Assembly: GCF_022369515.1 (NCBI RefSeq)
Contig: NZ_CP059724.1
Coordinates: 3,038,001 to 3,102,000, forward strand
Origin: Paenibacillus sp. 19GGS1-52
GTDB lineage: Bacteria > Bacillota > Bacilli > Paenibacillales > Paenibacillaceae
DNA: 64,000 nucleotides
Reading direction: 5' to 3'
The notes under the pieces are model-generated. The model was given only the letters and a program-made list of their open reading frames with translations. It did no database searches and was not told where the DNA came from. The stretch's first letter is position 1; every line of letters starts with the position of its first letter. Positions 36,593 through 45,012 of the stretch are shown here, piece after piece. Position numbers and translations under genes: made by a program.

Positions 36593-37219
36593 ATGAATAA
36601 TACGGTATATCTTTATGTGTTTGATACAATGGCAGACTGGGAAATAGGTTACATAACTGCCGAACTGAACTCGGGAAGATATTATAAAAAGGGGCTGGTC
36701 CCATCAAAAATAGTTACCGTAGGAATTGAAAAGACTCCTGTAACTACAATGGGCGGACTTACAATACTGCCTGACATCAAACTGGATGAGTGCAGCATTG
36801 AAAGCACAGATACATTGATTTTACCCGGTGGAGAGACATGGACAGAAACCATTCACCAACCCATCTTAACAATCGTAGAGAGGTGCTTAAAGGAAGGTAC
36901 ATTGGTTGCAGCGATTTGTGGTGCTACAATGGCACTTGCCCAGACAGGATTGCTGAATTCACGTCAGCATACAAGCAATGATCTGGAGTACCTAAAAATG
37001 ATCTGTCCCACTTATAAGGGCGAAGAGTATTATAAAATGGAGTCTGTTGTAACTGATGGGAATTTGATCACTGCATCTGGAATAGCCCCGTTGGAATTTT
37101 CTGTGCACGTCTTGAAAGCTTTGGATGTGTTTTCTTCAAAAACATTAGATGCTTGGTATAGTCTTAATAAGACTCATGAATCCAAATATTTCTATGGGTT
37201 GATGAATTCAATCCAATGA
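36593..37219 (+). CDS. DJ-1/PfpI-family protein
   Basis: 208 residues. The Rossmann-like fold carries a nucleophile-elbow Cys in VAAICGATMALAQTGLL (about residue 107) and an upstream acidic site in the LILPGGETW segment. The family includes glutamine-amidotransferase-like hydrolases, deglycases and chaperones; the activity here is not predictable. ATG 36593 follows AAGGAG by nine bases. It is probably monocistronic; more than 600 bases follow before the next gene. Confidence 0.85.
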   Translation: MNNTVYLYVFDTMADWEIGYITAELNSGRYYKKGLVPSKIVTVGIEKTPVTTMGGLTILPDIKLDECSIESTDTLILPGGETWTETIHQPILTIVERCLKEGTLVAAICGATMALAQTGLLNSRQHTSNDLEYLKMICPTYKGEEYYKMESVVTDGNLITASGIAPLEFSVHVLKALDVFSSKTLDAWYSLNKTHESKYFYGLMNSIQ

Positions 37220-37439
37220 TGGTGAAATAAAAACCCAGATCCATGCGATTCCGCAGAGCCAACAGATCTTCAGGATTACCTCCTGCATTCTCAGGCTTTT
37301 CCTCGGCTCTTTTTATCCAGCTTTTAATCTTATCTCAAGTATTTCCTATTTTTTTAATCGATCAGTTACTCTAATTATTTCTTTCGAAATCCAGTATTTC
37401 ACTTATTTTTTCTCGTGCTCTGAGGCAGAATGTTAGCTA

Positions 37440-37566
37440 TTTAATGTGGGGAATAAAAAAGGCGAGAGAATGGCTGATCTGTCTTGCTGGGCGTGAGCTT
37501 TAGGAGATTGGAGCGAGAGGGAGCGGGATCTGCGGGGACGCGAGTGGCTTGCGTCTCCTTTTTTAA
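37440..37566 (+). ncRNA. Orphan terminator with possible small RNA
   Basis: A strong terminator (11-bp stem 37534-37544 with 37548-37558, loop of three, six T) lies 315 bases past the nearest plus-strand stop. It has no gene in front of it. The preceding roughly 100 bases are purine-rich with no open frame of note. It may end a small RNA or be a remnant of a lost gene. The RNA itself is inference; the terminator is clear. Confidence 0.3.
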
Positions 37567-37700
37567 TAGTGATTAGGGTAACCCAAACAAAGTTTTAGAT
37601 TACGCATCGTTGTTCAGGATAGATCAGGTGAGGATTACAGATCATTATCATTTCATCATAGAAATTAATCCATACTATATACAATGGTCTTGTTTTTGTG

Positions 37701-37751
37701 ACTAGGTCATTATTTAATGACTACTTTTATAAATACGTCTATTAATATAAT
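37701..37751 (+). promoter_or_regulatory. Promoter with candidate HxlR operator, nitroreductase gene
   Basis: A 24-base element (37701-37724) begins ACTAGGTCA and ends ATGACTAC, containing the palindrome GTCATT-N4-AATGAC. A TATAAT -10 lies at 37746. The same element and the same 21-base gap to TATAAT recur before the dioxygenase gene. Confidence 0.6.
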
Positions 37752-37834
37752 ATTGAGATCGAACTTGATATTGAAAGTTTGGAAGATAAGTGCATGGCTT
37801 TGTACCAACATACGATACAGGAGGGAAATAGACA

Positions 37835-38464
37835 ATGACAGTAACCAATGATTTTAATGAGGTTCTATTGAACCGTCGCTCAGTAAAACAATATGATACT
37901 TCAGTAAAAATAAGTAAAGAAGAAATGACTGAAATTTTGGCGAAGACGATGCGTGCACCCTCAACATCCAATACACAAACTTACCGTTTTGTTGTAATTG
38001 ATACACCTGAGGGTAAAGAAAAGCTGGCGAAGTTGGCGCCGCATAACCTATCCCAAGTGACAACTTCATCAGCTGTTATTGCGATATTCGGCGATTTAAA
38101 AGCAAGTGAAAAATTCGAGAAAATGTTCTCGAAAACCGTCGAGCTAGGTTTTATGCCTGAGGAAATCAAAAATCAACTGCAACCCATGCTTATGCAGCGT
38201 GTTGCAAATATGCCAGAACGTGAATTGCGAGATTGGGTGCTTACCGATGCTGGGCTTGTCGCCATGCAGTTTATGCTCGTTGCGCGTTCACATGGTTACG
38301 AAACGAACCCAATGGGTGGCTATGACAAGGAAAATATTGCAGAAACATTTGGTTTAGAAAAAGAGCGGTATGTCCCGGTTATGATTATTTCAGTTGGTAA
38401 AGCTGCAGCTGAGGGTCGCGGATCGTATCGATTCCCAGTCGATGAAGTGACATTCTGGAGATAA
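37835..38464 (+). CDS. Nitroreductase-family oxidoreductase
   Basis: 209 residues of the FMN-dependent nitroreductase fold. It shows LLNRRSVKQYD near the N-terminus (FMN phosphate contacts), RAPSTSNTQTYRFVVID, and GLVAMQFMLVARSHGYETNPMGGYD. These enzymes reduce nitro compounds and quinones with NAD(P)H. The ATG follows AGGAGGG. Together with the HxlR regulator and dioxygenase it resembles the YodB/MhqR-type quinone response of Bacillus, where a nitroreductase and ring-cleaving dioxygenases detoxify electrophiles. Confidence 0.9.
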   Translation: MTVTNDFNEVLLNRRSVKQYDTSVKISKEEMTEILAKTMRAPSTSNTQTYRFVVIDTPEGKEKLAKLAPHNLSQVTTSSAVIAIFGDLKASEKFEKMFSKTVELGFMPEEIKNQLQPMLMQRVANMPERELRDWVLTDAGLVAMQFMLVARSHGYETNPMGGYDKENIAETFGLEKERYVPVMIISVGKAAAEGRGSYRFPVDEVTFWR

Positions 38465-38475
38465 CGAAGAGAGCC

Positions 38476-38516
38476 AAAAAGATGGTTCCTGTATGGCACA
38501 GGAGTCATCTTTTTTA
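38476..38516. terminator. Bidirectional terminator, nitroreductase / HxlR
   Basis: An interrupted stem (AAAAGATG and TTCCTGT pairing with ACAGGAG and CATCTTTT) with A and T runs on opposite sides, between convergent genes. Confidence 0.8.
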
Positions 38517-38525
38517 ACTGCATAA

Positions 38526-38849
38526 CTAACTTCCCAAATATTCCTTACCCCATTGATCCATACTCTGTATTATAGGGTTAAAACTTTGTGCTAAAGTTGT
38601 TAACGAGTACTCCACTTTCGGCGGGACTTCTTTATATACCTCTCTGTGAATCATATGATCTGCTTCCAGCTCTCTCAGTTGTTGTGTCAATATTCCTTTT
38701 GAAATACCGGGGATAGAACGTTGAAGTTCATTAAACCTTCTTGTTTGAGTGCTTAATTCATACAAAATAATAATTTTCCATTTCCCTCCAATGATATTTT
38801 GAAGTCGATATACTGGACAAATTAATTCATCTGACAAACGATGTGTCAT
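38526..38849 (-). CDS. HxlR-family (DUF24) regulator
   Basis: 107 residues of a compact winged-helix protein, with the family hallmark GGKWKIIILYEL and FNELQRSIPGISKGILTQQLRELE as recognition region. A lone Cys-Pro near residue 11 (ELICPVYR) matches the redox-sensing Cys of YodB/CatR-type members. It would thus sense quinones or other electrophiles and release DNA. The operator copy at 38887-38910 lies 38 bases upstream of its start, so self-control is likely. Confidence 0.9.
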   Translation of the reverse strand: MTHRLSDELICPVYRLQNIIGGKWKIIILYELSTQTRRFNELQRSIPGISKGILTQQLRELEADHMIHREVYKEVPPKVEYSLTTLAQSFNPIIQSMDQWGKEYLGS

Positions 38850-38886
38850 AATAATACCTCACTTTTCCAATAGTCCTGTTTTTATA

Positions 38887-38937
38887 ACTACGTCACAAAA
38901 TTATGACTACTTCTAAATATACGTCTACTACTATAAT
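38887..38937 (+). promoter_or_regulatory. Promoter with candidate HxlR operator, dioxygenase gene
   Basis: A 24-base element (38887-38910) begins ACTACGTCA and ends ATGACTAC, with TATAAT at 38932. It is a second copy of the arrangement at 37701-37751, also conserved for several bases around it. It sits between the divergent HxlR and dioxygenase genes. Confidence 0.6.
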
Positions 38938-38998
38938 ATTGTGATTGTACTTGATAATCAATTGAAAGCTAAAACATCAGCGTGGAGGTTTGAAGATA

Positions 38999-39781
38999 AT
39001 GATTCCATCACTCTTTATTACTCATGGTACTCCAATGCTCGCCGTAGAAGATACAACGTATTCACGTTATTTAGAAGAACTCGGACAAACATTCCCCCGT
39101 CCCCAAGCAATTATTTTGTTTTCCGCACATTGGGAAAGTGATGTGCAGATGATTAGCGAAATTGATGAGTATACCATGATGTATGACTTTGGGGGATTTC
39201 CGAATGAGCTCTACCAAGTGATTTATCCGGCAAAAGGAAACAAAGAGGTATCCCTTCAGGTACAGGAACTATTGAACGCAGCTGGCATAACGAATCGTAG
39301 TGAACGTGAACGAGGTTTGGATCATGGATCGTGGACGATTCTCAAGAGGATGTATCCTGATGCAGACATTCCTTTGATCGCGATGTCGGTAAATCCTAGT
39401 CTGACTCCTGCGGAGCAATATGCGATTGGAAAGGCGCTTGCCCCATTAAGGGAACAAGACGTGCTGATCATCGGCAGCGGAGTAACCGTACACAATTTCG
39501 GTCTATTAAGAGCTAAGGATAAATCGGCAGTCAAATCGTTGGTTTTAGGTTTCGAGAAATGGTTGGAAAATCACATGAAACAATGGGATCTGGATTCACT
39601 CTTTCGTTACGAAGAACTTGCGCCTAATGCAAAGATCGCCGTTCCTCCACAAGCAAAAGAACATTTCATTCCTGTTTTTTATACGATGGGGGCAGCTAAT
39701 CAAAACCAATTTACAAAGACGTTATTTCAAGGTTTAGTGATGGACGTGATCATGAACAGCGTCTATCAATATGGTGAGTGA
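38999..39781 (+). CDS. DODA-type (class III) extradiol ring-cleavage dioxygenase
   Basis: 260 residues of the LigB/YgiD family. The metal ligands are visible: His in FITHGTPM, His in LFSAHWES, and a later His in SGVTVHNFG, plus the conserved DHGSW motif (about residues 104-108). These non-haem iron or zinc enzymes open catechol rings (for example DOPA). ATG 38999 follows GGAGG by ten bases. It is divergently linked to the HxlR regulator. Confidence 0.9.
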   Translation: MIPSLFITHGTPMLAVEDTTYSRYLEELGQTFPRPQAIILFSAHWESDVQMISEIDEYTMMYDFGGFPNELYQVIYPAKGNKEVSLQVQELLNAAGITNRSERERGLDHGSWTILKRMYPDADIPLIAMSVNPSLTPAEQYAIGKALAPLREQDVLIIGSGVTVHNFGLLRAKDKSAVKSLVLGFEKWLENHMKQWDLDSLFRYEELAPNAKIAVPPQAKEHFIPVFYTMGAANQNQFTKTLFQGLVMDVIMNSVYQYGE

Positions 39782-39880
39782 TCACTATAGCAACTTAAAC
39801 GATGTGAAACTATTGTTTCTATCAAAAATATATATAGGGATATCTTGAATAAGCTCCCTCGGTACAATGCAATTTACTCA

Positions 39881-40214
39881 CGAATACTCGCTTATTCGCA
39901 GGATCTCACCTTAGGATAAATTGCTATCTGGACAGAAAAGGCATTGTACCGTCAAATTCGGCAACCAAAGCGCATGCGGGAACAGAAGGGGTGTAGTTTC
40001 GCTCTTTTTTTAGCTGCTCTGCTGCACGCTGCTCCACTTACCTCCGGAGGCTTTCACTCCCATTTCTCAACGGGTCGATATCCTCTCATTCCTTCGTTAC
40101 GCCTAACCGGTCGGTGCGGGCCGTTCTTCCTAACGCTACGGGTCCGGGCCCTTTTACTCAATGCAATCCGGTACTCCGTGCAATCTTGAGATCCTGCGAA
40201 TAAGCAAGTTTTCG
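39881..40214. repeat. 334-bp segment bounded by 28-bp inverted repeats
   Basis: The arms 39881-39908 and 40187-40214 are inverted copies with about two mismatches. The core GCTTATTCGCAGGATCTCA (19 bp) is perfect. A second inverted pair, CGGTACAATGC (39860-39870) and its complement (39941-39951), overlaps the left end. The interior is C+T-rich on the plus strand and has no convincing gene. It could be a MITE-like element or the wreck of a larger one. Confidence 0.6.
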
Positions 40215-40231
40215 TGCCAATTGAGAAGCGG

Positions 40232-40399
40232 TTAAGCAGCTTGTTTCACAGGAAGATTACCATCTGGTTCGTAAGCTTCGCCGCTTTGTGCCATGGCAAC
40301 GAGTAGGCGAGCAAGCTTGCCGCAAAGCTTCCTCACGGAGCGCATGGGCTTCATACTTTTCGTCTTTACATTCACTTCGTGATGTCGTTTAAACAGCAT
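40232..40399 (-). pseudogene. C-terminal fragment, possibly of an IS110-like transposase
   Basis: A 55-codon minus-strand frame ending in TAA, with no ribosome site. It contains RSVRKLCGKLARLLVAMAQSG and then EAYEPDG, similar in pattern to the helical tail of IS110-family transposases. It sits directly beside the inverted-repeat segment, in a region of gene debris. The family call is weak. Confidence 0.35.
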
Positions 40400-40598
40400 C
40401 TAAAAGAGTCTTCGAAGCACTTGCTTTAATTGAACATCGAAACTAAACACGTCGATTACTGGCGTGTTTTTTTGCATTTAGTTTCGGCTTTGCTTAAGCT
40501 CTTCTTTTACATGCTGGATCAAAAGCTTCTTGGATGTGGATATATTCCTCGTTGTAAAGAGTACAATAAGGATAAGTTACTAAAGGAGTGAAGTGGAA

Positions 40599-40935
40599 AT
40601 GCCATTTATCAGGGTTAGTTACTTAGAAAACCAATACGATGTCCAGCAGTTAACCATTGGTTCTCATGATAGCATGAGTGCTATAGTGGAGCATTTTAAC
40701 GTAACAGAAGATGGTTTTTTTAAAAGTATTCCACGCACATAAGGCTCCTTACGGTATCTGCACTAGTCGCCGGTGGGCTTACAGAGCAATTGCCCTTTCA
40801 TATCCGTCTGGCCTGAAGAATGGTCTATCCGAAGAAGAGTTGATCGAAGCGATAACTCATCACGCCTTTTACGCGGGCTGGCCACGCGCGGCATCTGCGA
40901 TACAGGTTGACAAGGAGATTTTCCTGGAAAACTAA
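40599..40935 (+). pseudogene. Tautomerase / carboxymuconolactone decarboxylase fusion remnant
   Basis: ATG 40599 (site AAAGGAG) opens a tautomerase-like frame (MPFIRVSYLENQYDVQQLT), then VEHFNV. It shifts frame in a run of seven T (about 40714-40720) and continues as KVFHAHKAPYG. After about 40757 the sequence is a different family. ALVAGGLTEQLPFHIRLA in one frame, then LKNGLSEEELIEAITHHAFYAGWPRA in another, is the C-terminal half of a carboxymuconolactone decarboxylase-like protein. So two genes were joined by a deletion and then decayed through at least two frameshifts. Confidence 0.7.
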
Positions 40936-40982
40936 AAACCGTCACTTTACTAAACCCTAACTAGATTTAACATTAAGTTTAC

Positions 40983-41010
40983 CTTACACCCTCTAACAAA
41001 ATGCTATAAT
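40983..41010 (+). promoter_or_regulatory. Probable sigma-A promoter of the MFS gene
   Basis: CTTACA (40983-40988), 16 bases, then TATAAT (41005-41010) with an extended TG at 41002-41003. It lies 33 bases before the start codon. Confidence 0.6.
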
Positions 41011-41042
41011 GTCGGCAAGTATGTTATGCGGGGGCTGAGTGT

Positions 41043-42293
41043 ATGAAGGTGAGCAAGGAAGAAAGATCATGGATTCTATATGATTGCGGGAATTCAGCGT
41101 ATTCCATGGCTGTTTCCACCGCGTTATTGCCGATTGTATTCGGTATGTTTGAGAATGTAAATAGCAGTATGGATCTGGGGTATTTTAATTCGTTAGCCAG
41201 TATTCTTGTTGCAATCATTAGTCCGATTTTGGGTACCTTGGCAGATTATAAGGATAAGAAAAAACGCTTCTTCATATTTTTTACATTGATCGGTTTAATA
41301 TCCACGCTTTCTCTCGCATTTGTATCACCCGCAAGCGGACAGTGGCAGTTACTGATTGTATTCTATGTCTTATCAGCAATAGGTTTTGCCGGTTCTAATA
41401 TTTTCTATGATTCGTTTTTGGTGGATATTACAAGCGATGATAGGATGGACAAGGTTTCTTCAAGAGGTTTTGCTTTTGGTTATATCTCCAGTGTTATTCC
41501 TTTTGGCCTTAGTCTTGCGTTGATCTTTGTTCTAGGGATGGATGAGGGCATTGGTTATCAGATTGGGTTTATCATTACTGCTCTGTGGTGGGGGCTACTG
41601 ACCATTCCAATGATCAGGGATGTAAAACAGCGGTATTATATTGAGCCTGAGCCTAGACCGGTGATCAACAGCTTCAAAAGGTTAGGACAAACCTTTAAGC
41701 ATATTAGAAATTATAAAACGGTATTTATATTCTTGATCGCCTACTTTTGCTATATAGATGGTGTAGATACGATTATTAAGATGGTCGTCCCATACGCCAC
41801 GTCAGTTTTAGGTGCTGATGCGCTTGATACGTTCACCTTGCTGGGCATTTTATTAGTTATTCAGATTATTGCCTTTCCGTGTGCACTCATTTACGGGAAT
41901 TTGGCGAAAAAGTATTCGACACGAAGCATGATCATCGTCGGTATTCTCACCTACATCATTTCTTGTATCGCTGCTTTCTATATATCGTCTGTCTGGCATA
42001 TCTTCATTCTAGGTGCTTTGATTGGTTCCGCACAGGGAGGAATTCAGGCATTAAGCAGGTCTTATTATGGCAGGATTATTCCCAAGGAAAGATCCAATGA
42101 ATTTTTTGGCTTTTATAATATTTTTGGCAAGTTCGCTGCCATTGTCGGACCTTTTGTGATGTCTTTAACGACTACGATGACAGGCAATGCCAAATACAGT
42201 ATTTTATCGATTATTCCCTTATTTATTATTGGGTTAATTGTATTTTTAGCTTTACCTAAGGAAAAGGTTAGTCTTGCTGAGGGGCACTTTTGA
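41043..42293 (+). CDS. UMF1-family MFS transporter
   Basis: 416 residues with about twelve membrane helices. The N-terminal WILYDCGNSAYSMAVSTALLP is typical of the UMF1/Atg22-like branch of the major facilitator superfamily, as are the DYKDKKKRFF loop and SRSYYGRIIPKERSNEFFGFYN. The branch contains putative amino-acid or metabolite effluxers; the substrate is unknown. Monocistronic, with a hairpin terminator about 30 bases past the stop. Confidence 0.9.
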   Translation: MKVSKEERSWILYDCGNSAYSMAVSTALLPIVFGMFENVNSSMDLGYFNSLASILVAIISPILGTLADYKDKKKRFFIFFTLIGLISTLSLAFVSPASGQWQLLIVFYVLSAIGFAGSNIFYDSFLVDITSDDRMDKVSSRGFAFGYISSVIPFGLSLALIFVLGMDEGIGYQIGFIITALWWGLLTIPMIRDVKQRYYIEPEPRPVINSFKRLGQTFKHIRNYKTVFIFLIAYFCYIDGVDTIIKMVVPYATSVLGADALDTFTLLGILLVIQIIAFPCALIYGNLAKKYSTRSMIIVGILTYIISCIAAFYISSVWHIFILGALIGSAQGGIQALSRSYYGRIIPKERSNEFFGFYNIFGKFAAIVGPFVMSLTTTMTGNAKYSILSIIPLFIIGLIVFLALPKEKVSLAEGHF

Positions 42294-42322
42294 AGTTCAC
42301 TTCTGCTAATAGTGAAATATAT

Positions 42323-42361
42323 GGAGGCTCAGGCGACATTATCGCTTGGGCTTGTTTTTCG
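42323..42361 (+). terminator. Terminator of the MFS gene
   Basis: The imperfect stem GGCTCAGGCG/CGCTTGGGCT (several G-T pairs), loop ACATTAT, then TTGTTTTTC. Confidence 0.7.
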
Positions 42362-42512
42362 TAATCGAATCAAATTTTGTGGGAGGAAATAAGGCTTTAT
42401 CCAAAAATCAGAGGTTGACTAAACGTGCAGATGGAGCGGAGGTTCGAAGTTTATCATTTTTTCATCATAATGGTGTGATAATCTTAGTAAAAAGTTTGAA
42501 GGAGGTGCTGCA

Positions 42513-44912
42513 TTGAATATTATCTTAAAAAAGAGAATGTCTATTATTCTAGTAATATTAATGGTGCTAGGTGGATTGAATTTGCTGGATATTGGTGGAG
42601 GTAAAGCGTATGCAGCAGATTTCGAGGGAACAGGAAGTGAGGATAATCCATATCTAATTGCCACGGCTGATCAACTGAATAAGGTCAGAGATCATTTGGG
42701 GGAAGATGGTGCCTTTTTCAAGCTAACAGAGGATATTAGTCTGATTGATTACCAAGATGATAAGGGTTGGAGTCCGATAGGGAATGCAGCTGCACCATTT
42801 GTTGGAAATATGAATGGCGATGGTTTTACTATAACAGGGTTGTTAATTGATAGAGATAGCGACAATGGTGTAGGTCTATTTGGTGATAATATGGGTACTA
42901 TTCAGAACATTAAACTGGAAGCTGGAATTATTAAGGGCAAGTCAAATGTAGGCGGTTTAGTTGGCTTTAATGATAGTAATGGAGTAATAAGGTACAGCTA
43001 CGCTTCGGCAGATGTGAATGGAGTTGTCGGAGTAGGTGGGCTGGTAGGTTTAAACAATGGATATATCAGCAACAGCTACACTACGGGATCTGTTACTGGA
43101 TACAGTGGCGTTGGCGGTTTAGCCGGTATTACGGACGGATGGATTAGTGACAATTACTCTACATCAGCTGTTAGCGGAAGTTCGTATGTTGGTGGCTTGG
43201 TTGGTAATATGATTGATGGATATATCGCCAATAACTACGCTGCTGGAGTTGTGACTGGAGTTAGCAATACAGGTGGCTTTATGGGTAATGACAGTAACAG
43301 AACTACCATCAACAACTACTATGACACTCAAACAACAGGAAAAGCAGGCTTAGGAGCCAGTGGGAAAACTACAGTTGAAATGAAAACGATAAGCACTTAC
43401 GAGGGTTGGGACTTTCGCTTCACTTGGTATATAGATGTAGGCCAATATCCTAAATTATTTTCTGGAATTACGGGAGATCCTACAGCAAACCTACCAGGTG
43501 GAACTGTAGCAGTGGGAACAAGCGTGGTTTTGAGCAGTGCAACAGAAGGAGCTTCCATCTATTACACAAGAGATGGCAGCGATCCGACAATGGTTAGCAC
43601 TTTGTATACAGGAGCAATTGTAGTAAACAACACGCAAGCTATCAAGGCGATAGCCGTGAAAATGGGATACGCGGATAGTGAGATGATCACTGCAAGTTAC
43701 ACAGTAGAGCAAGTAGCGGCACCAACAGCAAGTGTATCAAGTGGAGTTGTATCGACAGGAACAAGTGTGACATTGAGCAGTGCGACAGAGGGAGCTTCCA
43801 TCTATTACACAAGAGATGGCAGCGATCCAACAACAGCGAGCACTTTGTATTCAGGAGCAATTGTAGTTAACAACACGCAAACTATCAAGGCGATAGCCGT
43901 GAAAATGGGATACGCGGATAGTGAGATGATCACTGAAAGTTATACAGTAGAGCAAGTAGCAGCACCGACAGCAAGCGTATCAAGTGGAGCTGTAGCAGCG
44001 GGAACAAGTGTGGTATTGAGCAGCACGACAACAGGAGCGGCAATTTATTACACTTCAGACAACACTGATCCAAGCACAGCCAGCAAGCTGTATAATGAAG
44101 CAATTGTGATCAACAGGGAACAAACGATCAAAGCGATAGCGATTCATGCCGGAATGATAAATAGTGAGATTATGAGCATCAGTTATACGATTTTACCAAG
44201 TGGGACCCATGAAACTTCCCCAGCTACTGCAACACCACCAACAGTTCCCACCGCAACACCTATACCAACTGTATCACCAACGCCTGTACCAACAGCAAAA
44301 TCATTTTACAATGAAAAAGTGAATATGGATGCAATCAAGGCTTTAGTAGAAAAAGCAAACTCTGAACCAGCAGTAACATTCAAGGATGTGCCCAAAGATT
44401 CTCGAATGGCTAAAACAATCGAGTTAGCCACTAAGCTTGGCATTATCAGGGGTTATGAGGATGGTTCATTCCGCGCAAATATGACCATAACTAGAGCGGA
44501 ATTTGCCACAATGCTGGTAAAAGCGCTTGGCTTAACGTCTGAAGGGGATTCAAGCTTTAAGGACACCCAAGATCATTGGGCAACAGAAGCAATTACTACA
44601 TTAAAAGCAAGTGGTATTATCAAAGGTTACTTGGACGGTACGTTCAAACCGAATCAGAGTATCTCCAGAGCGGAAATAGTGGCGATGCTGTCAAAAGTAA
44701 TAAATACGACTTTAGTGAAAAGTGATAGGTTCAAGGATGTTTCAGGTAGCTGGGCAGAGTATGAGATTAATACGTTATCCGAGATGGGAATTGTAAAAGG
44801 TGGAGCGGATGGTTCGTTCAAACCAAATGCTAGTGCTACGAGATACGAGTCAATACTCATGATCTTACGTATGCTAAATGTCAGTCTTAACCACTCCTTA
44901 GATGTAGAGTAG
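42513..44912 (+). CDS. S-layer-homology surface protein with GLUG and chitobiase-C-like repeats
   Basis: 799 residues. The signal peptide ends at AYA, about residue 33. Residues about 100-270 hold five GLUG-type units (for example VGGLVGFN, VGGLVGLNNG, VGGLAGITDG, VGGLVGN). Residues about 325-560 hold three tandem units of about 80 residues (GASIYYTRDGSDPT in the first two, GAAIYYTSDNTDPS in the third) like chitobiase/FN3-type domains. A Thr/Pro-rich linker leads to three SLH domains (about 625-795) with TRAEFATML, SRAEIVAML and TRYESILML. SLH domains bind pyruvylated secondary cell-wall polymer, so the protein is displayed on the surface. TTG start with GGAGG upstream. No catalytic domain is seen; it is probably adhesive or structural. 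Confidence 0.92.
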   Translation: MNIILKKRMSIILVILMVLGGLNLLDIGGGKAYAADFEGTGSEDNPYLIATADQLNKVRDHLGEDGAFFKLTEDISLIDYQDDKGWSPIGNAAAPFVGNMNGDGFTITGLLIDRDSDNGVGLFGDNMGTIQNIKLEAGIIKGKSNVGGLVGFNDSNGVIRYSYASADVNGVVGVGGLVGLNNGYISNSYTTGSVTGYSGVGGLAGITDGWISDNYSTSAVSGSSYVGGLVGNMIDGYIANNYAAGVVTGVSNTGGFMGNDSNRTTINNYYDTQTTGKAGLGASGKTTVEMKTISTYEGWDFRFTWYIDVGQYPKLFSGITGDPTANLPGGTVAVGTSVVLSSATEGASIYYTRDGSDPTMVSTLYTGAIVVNNTQAIKAIAVKMGYADSEMITASYTVEQVAAPTASVSSGVVSTGTSVTLSSATEGASIYYTRDGSDPTTASTLYSGAIVVNNTQTIKAIAVKMGYADSEMITESYTVEQVAAPTASVSSGAVAAGTSVVLSSTTTGAAIYYTSDNTDPSTASKLYNEAIVINREQTIKAIAIHAGMINSEIMSISYTILPSGTHETSPATATPPTVPTATPIPTVSPTPVPTAKSFYNEKVNMDAIKALVEKANSEPAVTFKDVPKDSRMAKTIELATKLGIIRGYEDGSFRANMTITRAEFATMLVKALGLTSEGDSSFKDTQDHWATEAITTLKASGIIKGYLDGTFKPNQSISRAEIVAMLSKVINTTLVKSDRFKDVSGSWAEYEINTLSEMGIVKGGADGSFKPNASATRYESILMILRMLNVSLNHSLDVE
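43487..44180 (+). repeat. Tandem DNA repeats inside the SLH gene
   Basis: Three direct units of about 243 bp starting near 43487, 43730 and 43973. The first two are almost identical over long stretches; the third is more diverged. This suggests recent duplication and possible length variation by recombination. Confidence 0.75.
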
Positions 44913-44965
44913 TCGCTTTGCATTCCATGCTTGTTGAATTTTCCATATAAAAGATAACAACAGCA

Positions 44966-44997
44966 CAACAGGCCCTGGCAATATGCCGGGCCTGTTG
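44966..44997. terminator. Hairpin between convergent SLH and hydrolase genes
   Basis: A 14-bp stem with one bulge, G+C-rich, without a clear T-tract on either side. It is probably a shared terminator. Confidence 0.55.
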
Positions 44998-45012
44998 CTC
45001 TGTCCACCAGCT

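Noticed and set aside
39944..40189. 81-codon plus-strand frame inside the inverted-repeat segment
   Set aside because: No ribosome site, Arg/Leu/Ser-rich low-quality translation, lies wholly within a repeat element; treated as a by-product of the repeat.
43487..44180. Mobile or CRISPR-like repeat
   Set aside because: The repeats are in frame and encode protein domains of the SLH protein.
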